From assembly GCF_029168945.1 (NCBI RefSeq), contig NC_083607.1, positions 42,083,257 through 42,147,256 of the forward strand: DNA of 64,000 bases. Direction: 5' to 3'. This DNA is from Cannabis sativa (taxonomy: Eukaryota; Streptophyta; Magnoliopsida; Rosales; Cannabaceae). Below, piece by piece: positions 57,117 through 64,000 of the stretch; position 1 is the first letter of the stretch, and each line of letters begins with the position of its first letter. The notes under the pieces are model-generated. The model saw only the letters and a program-made list of their open reading frames with translations, made no database searches and was not told the DNA's origin. The position numbers were made by a program, and so were the translations under genes.

Positions 57117-57723
57117 ACGAATAATAGCTCTGGAACCTTCTAGCGGACTGAGTACCGTTTCTTCTGGATTTCCATCCTGTTTGATTTCTATTCTAGATTA
57201 AATCCTGTCTAAATTTTCACCTTCTTGGTGTCGTTTAAGTTTATTCTGTTTAAGGGTCTATTCCCAGTGTCGTTCTTTGATTCGTTCTGTGAGTGTTTCC
57301 TTTGTTTTGAGTATAGCTGAAGGATTGACTTTTCTTCTCCTGTGCAGCATTTATTATCCCTCTTTTCAACTGCTCTTCATTTATTGTTTTGATCCTCTTT
57401 TATTAGTGTCTAGATCTGTTTTCAGGCGACTCTGCTATTCCTTTCTTCTTTTTTAGTTTGTCTTTTGTTTACATTTAATGGCTGCCGTCGTTTTGAGACA
57501 TCCAAGGGAGGTGGTGATCATTGCCCCTATCGACATAGGGCTCCTGAAGGGATTTGCAGAGCATCTTTGCAAATCTTCCATCTGCAGGCTTTGTATCTCC
57601 AGGTATTTATCTCATTTTATCTATTTAAGGTATTGGTTTCTACTGCGTTCGTCACTTTTCCTCTTCCATGCAATTTACTTCTTTCTTGGCCCTTCATTCC
57701 CTTGCTGTTCTCTTAGCTTAGAA
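57117..57723 (+). other. 5' untranslated region of LINE F
   Basis: Pyrimidine-rich leader. An open frame from the ATG at 57478 joins ORF1 in frame, but the added 82 residues are hydrophobic and unlike ORF1 proteins. An internal promoter is expected here by analogy with other LINEs; no motif could be named. Confidence 0.6.
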
Positions 57724-59046
57724 ATGGACTCCTTAGCCCTCAATGTCTCTGAAATTTTAAACCTAACTGATAAAGAAGCTGTTGTGCATGATCTTGAAGA
57801 AGAATCTGGGGGTTTTAATCTGAATAGTAAGCCCATCTGTCTTGTCTTTAGAGTCCTTTCCCCTAGAACCATAAAACCAGAGTGGTTCGAAGACGCCATG
57901 AGAAATGCTTGGGTTACTCGTGACTCTCTGACTTTTTCCGATTATGGCTCTGGAATGTTCATGGTGGAATTCCAGTGTGAAGGAGACATGAGAAGGGTGC
58001 TTGAGGGACAGCCCTGGCATTTCGATCATTGTTTGGTTACCTGCGCCAACCCTGCTGGTCTTGATACACTCCTTCCCAATCAGCTACGCTATTCTCCTTT
58101 CTGGATCCAAGTTCACTCTATCCCCTTTGGTCAAAAATCCTTAAAGCTTGCTAAGCTCATTGGGGATGAGGTGGGTGACTTCTTAGAAGTGGATAAGATC
58201 ACTCTCTTAAAAGTTTATGGGCTCTTCCTACGAATCCGTGTTCTTATTGATGTGTCTAAGCCAATCACCCGTGGTATCCTTGTGGACTTCAAAAGTATTC
58301 ACCGCGAGAAGTGGTTGAACTTCAAATATGAAAATCTGCCCAACATTTGTTACCACTGTGGAATGTTCGATCACACACTCACCAAATGTATCACTTACCT
58401 TAAAAAATGTGATGATCATGCTTTCCCACCCCCTTTACCTTACAAAATTCCTCTTAAGGCTCCTGCCAAATCCACATTCAAAAGAAATCCCTTTGACTTA
58501 TCCAACTCATTTCCCATTGATGAAGCTATTCCTAATCAAGAAAACGTGGACCAGTCCCTTGCTGCTGCCGTGAGCCAATTCCTTACTACTGAAGAGATTG
58601 GCACGGGATCCTCTGTTGCTTTTGGAACCATGGCTGATCCTGGATCTTTGGGAGCTGAGACTAGGCCTGCCTCTCCCTATACTACTCAACTGTCCTCTCA
58701 TCCCACTCAGGCTGGGTACACTATGGGTGGTGAAAACCCTTCTTCGGTCCTTTGTGATCTGCCTTCCTCATTTTCTCAGCAAGCTGCTATAGTGGCTAGT
58801 GAGTGCAGCCAAGAGGTTACTCACACTGAAGGGAACTTTCCCAGGCTCTCTGAAAAAGCCAAAGGAAAAGCGGTTGTTGGTGCCAAGAGAGCAGCCTTCC
58901 TTCAACAAACTGTAGTGGTTGGTGACTCTCTTAGAAATATCCTCAAGCGTGCTCGAGCTGGACCTACTATAACTGAAGTTTCCTCTGCCCTCAATGATTC
59001 CATGGAACAGGCGGGTGTTGCGGAGCAACCCCGCCCAGAAAAATGA
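57724..59046 (+). CDS. LINE F ORF1 protein (DUF4283-type, CCHC zinc knuckle)
   Basis: RNA-binding protein of the LINE ribonucleoprotein. The ATG at 57724 gives 440 residues starting MDSLALNVSEILN; the in-frame ATG at 57478 is less likely. A DUF4283-like domain covers roughly residues 30-180, followed by a CCHC knuckle C209, C212, H217, C222 (CX2CX4HX4C) and a Ser/Pro-rich basic tail. The stop TGA overlaps the ORF2 start (ATGA at 59043-59046), which suggests that ORF2 is translated by termination-reinitiation. Confidence 0.85.
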   Translation: MDSLALNVSEILNLTDKEAVVHDLEEESGGFNLNSKPICLVFRVLSPRTIKPEWFEDAMRNAWVTRDSLTFSDYGSGMFMVEFQCEGDMRRVLEGQPWHFDHCLVTCANPAGLDTLLPNQLRYSPFWIQVHSIPFGQKSLKLAKLIGDEVGDFLEVDKITLLKVYGLFLRIRVLIDVSKPITRGILVDFKSIHREKWLNFKYENLPNICYHCGMFDHTLTKCITYLKKCDDHAFPPPLPYKIPLKAPAKSTFKRNPFDLSNSFPIDEAIPNQENVDQSLAAAVSQFLTTEEIGTGSSVAFGTMADPGSLGAETRPASPYTTQLSSHPTQAGYTMGGENPSSVLCDLPSSFSQQAAIVASECSQEVTHTEGNFPRLSEKAKGKAVVGAKRAAFLQQTVVVGDSLRNILKRARAGPTITEVSSALNDSMEQAGVAEQPRPEK

Positions 59047-62000
59047 GTCTTCTAAGTTGGAATGCTCGTGGGTTGGGGAGTTCCCGAGCATTCCGTAACC
59101 TATCCCTTTTTGTGCAGAAGTATAAACCTACTTTTCTTTTTGTGATGGAGACCAAATGTGCTGCTGGCCGTGGAGATATTTTGTGCCGCAGCCTCTCTTT
59201 TGACTATGTTTTTGAGGTCCCTAGATCAGGTTTAGGTGGGGGTCTTTTAGTTTTCTGGAACTCTGATGTAGTTGTTAATATTTTGAACTCCTCATCTAAT
59301 CATGTTGATTGTATTATAACTTTTAATGATAATATAAGTACTCATGTTTCTTGTTATTATGGTTCGCCCTATGCTCATGATAAATCTCAATCTTGGACTC
59401 TTTTAGATAGGCTTTATGATAATGCACCTTCACTGCCATGGATTATTTTAGGTGATTTCAATGATTACCTTTCTCTTAGTGATAGATCTAGTAATGCTTC
59501 CCCTCCAAGTTATGCTATGGTGAATTTTCAGCGTTTTCTTTGTAAATTCTCTCTTTTTCCCCTTAACCCGATTGGCTCTAAATTCACTTGGAAGCATGGT
59601 ACTATTTGTGAAAGGTTGGATTGGGGGATTGTTAGCCATAGTTGGATGCAAACTTTTCCTAAGACTACTCTTTACCATTTGGGATTTTATAGTTCGGATC
59701 ATAGAGTTCTTAGAGTTGTCCTTGAAGATGACAGTATGACCCCCCTAAAGGTCAAAAGGTTTTTGTTCGAAAACTTCTGGCTTACAGAACCTTCTTTTTT
59801 TGATACTGTCAAATCTAGTTGGCTTCATTCTTCCTCTTCCAGAGGCCTTCTCTCCCTTAATGGTTTTCTTCAAAAACAGCAAGCTTGTGTGAATGACATT
59901 CGAACTTGGAATGAAAGTTTCCACAGTCTATCTTCTAGAATTCGAGCTTTAGAAAGATCCATCAATAATATTAACTCTAATTTGCCCCTCTCCAGTGATA
60001 ATGTCAAACAGGTGACTGCTCTGCAGTCCCAGCTGGATTCACTTCTTTATAAAAATGAAATTCTTTGGAAGCAAAGATCCAAAATTCATTGGCTTCAAGC
60101 TGGGGATAAAAACACTCGTTATTTTCATAATAAAGCCACTGTGAGGAAGAAAAGGAACCACATCCGTAAACTTAAATGTAGTGATGGCAGACTGGTTACT
60201 TCCTTTGAGGAGATTTGTAACGAGGTTTGTAGTTATTATGGGAATTTGTTTCAAACGCAACACTCTGATAGGGGAGCTACCAATCTCCTTCTTTCAGCCC
60301 TCGATAAATCTCTGGATACTCAGCAAATTCATTTCCTTGATTCCCCTTTTGAGGCTAATGAGATAAAACAAGCTCTCTTTCAGCTCTCTGGTGACAAAGC
60401 CCCGGGGCTCGATGGACTGAATCCGGCTTTCTATCAAAAGAATTGGAATGTTATTGGCAATGATCTAACTACGGTTATTTTGAATGTCCTTAATAATCCT
60501 GTTGATCTCTCTGCCATTAATGATACTCTCATCGTTTTGGTACCTAAAAAGTCTAATGCCTCCACTCTCAAAGACTTTCGTCCTATCAGCCTTTGTTCGA
60601 CTCTTTATAAAACTGTGGCTAAGGTTCTTTCCAACCGAATAAAGCTTGTTCTTGGTAGTCTCATTTCCCCTGCTCAAAGTGCTTTCTTGTCTGAGCGCAT
60701 TATATTTGACAACATCTTTATTGCTCAGGAGGTGGTCCATGCTATTAACCATAGAAAACAGGGGAAACTTGGTTGGGCTGGTCTCAAGCTTGATATGGAG
60801 AAAGCTTTTGACCGTGTGGAATGGGACTTTCTTTTGGCAATTCTTGATAAATTAAATTTTCCACCAAAGTTTATCAATCTAATTCATTACTGTATCTCTT
60901 CTGTTACAATTCGCTTTAATATCAATGGCCAAGTTTCGGACCCTATCCTTCCTACCCGTGGCATTAGACAAGGAGATCCCCTATCTCCGTATCTGTTTCT
61001 GTTGTGTTCTGAAGGCCTTGCTGCTGCCCTTCGCCTTCAAGAACAAAGGGGTTTCTTCAAAGGAATTTCTATTGCTCGTACAGCTCCTTCCATTTCCCAC
61101 CTTCTTTTTGCTGATGACACCCTCCTTTTTACCATTGCCTCTCCCTCTTATTGTGATGCCCTCAAGGAAGCCCTCACTTTGTACAGTCTTGCAACGGGTC
61201 AAAGAGTGAATTACTCAAAATCCTCCATCCTTTTCTCTCCTAATACCCCTTCTTCTGTCAGGTCATATTTCTTTGACTCCCTTCAACTGGAGCAAGGGCC
61301 TTTTATTAGCAAATATCTTGGGGTTCCACAGTGCTTTGGTCGTTCTAAAAAGGCTAGTTTTGACTTTCTTCTCCAAAGAGTGAGTTCTCAACTCGCTGTT
61401 TGGAATGAAAAGTTGTTTTCAAAAGCTGGTAAAGAGGTGCTTCTTAAGGCTGTCATTCAAGCCATCCCTTCCTACACTATGTCTTGCTTCAGACTTCCTG
61501 CCTCAACCTGTCAAAAAATTGAAAAACTTATGGCGCAGTTCTGGTGGGATTCGATGGGGAAAGGCTCTAAGATTCATTGGAAATCCTGGCGCACTCTCTG
61601 TTCTTCGAAGTTCTTTGGAGGTCTTGGCTTTAGGTCTCTCGTTGCTCATAATCAGGCCATGCTTGCTAAGCAAGCGTGGCGTGTCTTTTCTAATCCTACT
61701 TCTTTGCTTGCTACTGTTCTTAAAGCTAAATACTTTCGCCACAATGATTTTCTTCAAGCCAAACTGGGGCATTCTCATTCCTATACCTGGTCTAGTTTAC
61801 TCTGGGGTAGGGATCTTTTAAAGCATGGTTTGGTGTGGAAGATTGGCAATGGATGCTCTGTAAGAATTTTTGAGGACCCTTGGATTCCTGATCTGAAATC
61901 CCCTTGTCTTCGGAGCAATGATTCACCTCCTGCTGAAACAGTTAGCTTTTTTATTGATAACCAGGGCTTTTGGAGCAGAGATAAACTTAGTCACTACTTT

Positions 62001-63110
62001 GATGACACTTCTATCTCTTCTATCCTCAAAGTTCCTATTGGAGGCTTGCACAGGAATGATACTTTGGTTTGGAAACATGAAGCATCGGGTGTATTCACTG
62101 TGAAATCGGCTTACCACTTAGCCAATAGCACCTCTCTTCCTCCTTCTTCCTCTAACCCATCTTTCTTTACGTCTTGGTGGAAAACATTCTGGAATTTAAA
62201 TCTCCCCCCTAAGGTCAAGAATTTCTCTTGGAGAGTCTATCATCATATTTTGCCTGTAGCCATTAACTTGTTTCGTAGGAAAGCCATCCCTCAACCTTGT
62301 TGTTCATTCTGCAGGAACCCAGTGGAAACTGTAACTCATGCTTTGTTAGATTGTTCCAGAGCTGCTAAAATTTGGAAAGCTTCCCCTCTTAGAACCTTTT
62401 ATCTCTCTAATAGATATGTGGATGTTAAAGAATTTTTGCTTAATGGCTTTGATCAGCTGAATAAAGACAGTTTGAGTTTATTATTATCTCTTATGTGGGC
62501 CATTTGGAATTCTAGAAATAAAAAACTTTTTGCTAATTCGGATGTGGCTCCTACTGATATTGTAGCTTGGACTCACTCCTTCATTTCAGATTATCAGGAA
62601 GCTTTGTTTAATGCTAACAGGTACAAATCAGCTCGTGTTCAGCATCCGAATGACAAAGAGGCAACAGTTCCTGCTAATTACTACCGGCTTAATACAGATG
62701 CGGCTCTTTGTGCTAAGAGAGGCAAGCTGGGAGTTGGGGCAGTTATTAACGATTGGAAAGGCAATTTGGTAGCCAACCTAGCTATTCCTGCAGCTGGGAC
62801 CTTGCAGCCTACAATAGCTGAAGCTCTAGCTTTAAAAGCTGGGTTAATCTGGTGTCAACATATTGAGATCCCCTTGGCTTTAGTCGAAACTGATTCCAAG
62901 TTGTTGGTGGACAAGGTTCATGGTGGAAAGGGTGATCTCTCAGCTCTTTCGGATATAGTTGCAGATATCAGGAGTTCTTTATCCCTCTTCCCTAATGTTA
63001 TCCTTCGGCATATCAGGAGGCAGTACAACAGTGATGCGCATAACTTGGCACGAAGGGCACTAGGGCTGGATGAAGAATTATGCTGGAATGTTTTACTTCC
63101 AGTCTCGTAG
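59043..63110 (+). CDS. LINE F ORF2: endonuclease, reverse transcriptase, zinc-binding domain, RNase H
   Basis: The enzyme for target-primed reverse transcription, 1355 residues, no breaks. Endonuclease: N7, E36, GDFND at 137-141, SDH at 218-220. RT: QGDPLSPYLF near 643-652 and the catalytic FADD at 689-692. A zf-RVT domain with CSFC and an HALLDC motif lies near residues 1080-1105. The C-terminal RNase H has D1219, E1260, D1284 and D1331. All catalytic residues that can be placed are present. Translation depends on the ATGA overlap with ORF1. The host RNase H-like fold at the C terminus is typical of some plant L1 lineages. Confidence 0.9.
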   Translation: MSLLSWNARGLGSSRAFRNLSLFVQKYKPTFLFVMETKCAAGRGDILCRSLSFDYVFEVPRSGLGGGLLVFWNSDVVVNILNSSSNHVDCIITFNDNISTHVSCYYGSPYAHDKSQSWTLLDRLYDNAPSLPWIILGDFNDYLSLSDRSSNASPPSYAMVNFQRFLCKFSLFPLNPIGSKFTWKHGTICERLDWGIVSHSWMQTFPKTTLYHLGFYSSDHRVLRVVLEDDSMTPLKVKRFLFENFWLTEPSFFDTVKSSWLHSSSSRGLLSLNGFLQKQQACVNDIRTWNESFHSLSSRIRALERSINNINSNLPLSSDNVKQVTALQSQLDSLLYKNEILWKQRSKIHWLQAGDKNTRYFHNKATVRKKRNHIRKLKCSDGRLVTSFEEICNEVCSYYGNLFQTQHSDRGATNLLLSALDKSLDTQQIHFLDSPFEANEIKQALFQLSGDKAPGLDGLNPAFYQKNWNVIGNDLTTVILNVLNNPVDLSAINDTLIVLVPKKSNASTLKDFRPISLCSTLYKTVAKVLSNRIKLVLGSLISPAQSAFLSERIIFDNIFIAQEVVHAINHRKQGKLGWAGLKLDMEKAFDRVEWDFLLAILDKLNFPPKFINLIHYCISSVTIRFNINGQVSDPILPTRGIRQGDPLSPYLFLLCSEGLAAALRLQEQRGFFKGISIARTAPSISHLLFADDTLLFTIASPSYCDALKEALTLYSLATGQRVNYSKSSILFSPNTPSSVRSYFFDSLQLEQGPFISKYLGVPQCFGRSKKASFDFLLQRVSSQLAVWNEKLFSKAGKEVLLKAVIQAIPSYTMSCFRLPASTCQKIEKLMAQFWWDSMGKGSKIHWKSWRTLCSSKFFGGLGFRSLVAHNQAMLAKQAWRVFSNPTSLLATVLKAKYFRHNDFLQAKLGHSHSYTWSSLLWGRDLLKHGLVWKIGNGCSVRIFEDPWIPDLKSPCLRSNDSPPAETVSFFIDNQGFWSRDKLSHYFDDTSISSILKVPIGGLHRNDTLVWKHEASGVFTVKSAYHLANSTSLPPSSSNPSFFTSWWKTFWNLNLPPKVKNFSWRVYHHILPVAINLFRRKAIPQPCCSFCRNPVETVTHALLDCSRAAKIWKASPLRTFYLSNRYVDVKEFLLNGFDQLNKDSLSLLLSLMWAIWNSRNKKLFANSDVAPTDIVAWTHSFISDYQEALFNANRYKSARVQHPNDKEATVPANYYRLNTDAALCAKRGKLGVGAVINDWKGNLVANLAIPAAGTLQPTIAEALALKAGLIWCQHIEIPLALVETDSKLLVDKVHGGKGDLSALSDIVADIRSSLSLFPNVILRHIRRQYNSDAHNLARRALGLDEELCWNVLLPVS

Positions 63111-63147
63111 CTTCTTTGTTCGAAGCTTTCCCGTCAAAAAAAAAAAA

Positions 63148-63158
63148 AACTTGAAGTA
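63148..63158 (+). repeat. Target-site duplication of LINE F, right copy
   Basis: AACTTGAAGTA, matching 57106-57116. Confidence 0.82.
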
Positions 63159-64000
63159 TAATATCTCCCTTTATAAAAGGAAAAAAAAAGAAGAAAACAT
63201 GAAGTATATAAATGGAATTAAGAGTAGATTAACCAAAAATGTTAAGAGATATCTAAAAGTATTAAGCACTACAAAAAATAACATACCTTATTTATGTATT
63301 TCAAATACTAAATTTTATAAATTTTAATTTAATAAATAATATAAAAAACTGTTAATCAATTATAAGACCCATATCAATATAGTGTTATGCCTTTTAAAAT
63401 ACCAAATAACAATACTCATAAATTAAAAAGATAGAAAATATAATCATAATTTTATTCGAATAAAAATACAACTGGATTGAATATTGTATATTTTAATATC
63501 ATTTTTTTAAATCAATATTTTAAAAACATTTATAAGTACTTAATATATATATAATTTTCAATTGCAGAAAGAACTAAGTAAATATTACTAAAAATATAAG
63601 TACGAAATTGTAATATTTTTTTCATAAAAGCTTAAAGCTTTTCAATTAAGTCTTTGATTAAAAGTTAAAAGTGTAAAAAGCTTAACAAAGCTTTGTACAT
63701 TATACAAATTTTTTTACAAAATACTATTTTTTTTATAAAACAACCTAAAACAACTACAAAATAACTGAATATACAATATAAAAATTATACAATATTTTTT
63801 TAAAAAAATTTACTGCACAATAAAAAAAACTAAAAAAAATCAATAAATTTAAAAATCCTTACAATTAAGCTGTAAGCATAACTTGGATCTAGTTGTATAT
63901 GGAACCGCCATATAGCACCACCTCATAGTGCTATGTATATGTACCATGATAATTAATTGATTCAGCATCCCATTTTGAATGCAATTTTAGTAAGAGAGAG
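63159..64000. other. AT-rich sequence after LINE F, nothing recognised
   Basis: No gene, repeat or element end could be supported. Confidence 0.5.

Larger units (their letters stand above)
57117..63147 (+). mobile_element. LINE F: full-length L1-type retrotransposon with intact ORFs
   Basis: 6.0 kb, flanked by AACTTGAAGTA (57106-57116 and 63148-63158; the A run makes the right edge ambiguous by a few bases). It has a 5' untranslated region of about 600 bp, ORF1, ORF2 overlapping ORF1 by four bases (ATGA), a short 3' region and a poly(A) tail. Both ORFs are open, so this copy may be competent for retrotransposition. Confidence 0.9.

Noticed and set aside
57478..57723. Longer N terminus of LINE F ORF1 starting at 57478.
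   Set aside because: The added residues are hydrophobic and unlike ORF1 proteins; the ATG at 57724 gives the usual kind of start.

Overview
The window is plant nuclear DNA, almost certainly eudicot. It is dominated by nested retrotransposons around one five-exon nuclear gene. The organism cannot be fixed from the sequence alone; a medium to large, repeat-rich genome such as hemp or hop would fit, but that is a guess. No rRNA, tRNA, CRISPR array or bacterial feature was seen.

Layout. 1-19262: an Athila-type Ty3/gypsy element (element 1, plus strand, 5' end outside the window) with a frameshifted gag tail, an intact pol, an env-like third ORF and a 3' LTR. That LTR is split by a complete second Athila-type element (element 2, 8695-18735) with nearly identical LTRs and the target-site duplication ATCAC. 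19263 to about 25850: a decayed Ty1/copia element (copia A, plus strand) with a long 3' LTR.

26274-38204, minus strand: the only host gene, an NADP-dependent 2-alkenal/double-bond reductase (five exons, 343 codons, all introns GT-AG). Its second intron is 9.4 kb. It holds two truncated copia elements joined tail to tail (C, plus strand; B, minus strand) and a LINE (G, plus strand) that landed in the gag start of copia B with an 18-bp duplication.

38873-53155, minus strand: an old copia element (E) just upstream of the reductase promoter. It is split by a 9.4-kb Tekay-like chromovirus (D, plus strand, 41614-50983). 53382-55936: a 2.6-kb non-autonomous element with GGTGGC termini and TTA duplications (PIF/Harbinger-like), containing a smaller nested inverted-repeat element and a perfect 42-bp palindrome. 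57117-63147: a full-length LINE (F) with two intact, overlapping ORFs, an RNase H domain, a poly(A) tail and an 11-bp duplication. The rest is AT-rich DNA without recognisable genes.

Of the mobile elements, only LINE F looks fully coding-competent. Element 1 keeps intact pol and env-like ORFs. The strongest unusual signals are: a palindrome array in element 1 (GCCGCGGC pairs exactly 21 bp apart on a 71-bp period, upstream of the LTR TATA box and again in the spacer before the env-like ORF); tandem LTR hairpins in element D with a compensatory base-pair change; and a systematic loss or replacement of the middle base of CAG/CTG in parts of elements D and 2, which looks more like a consensus-calling artefact than natural decay.
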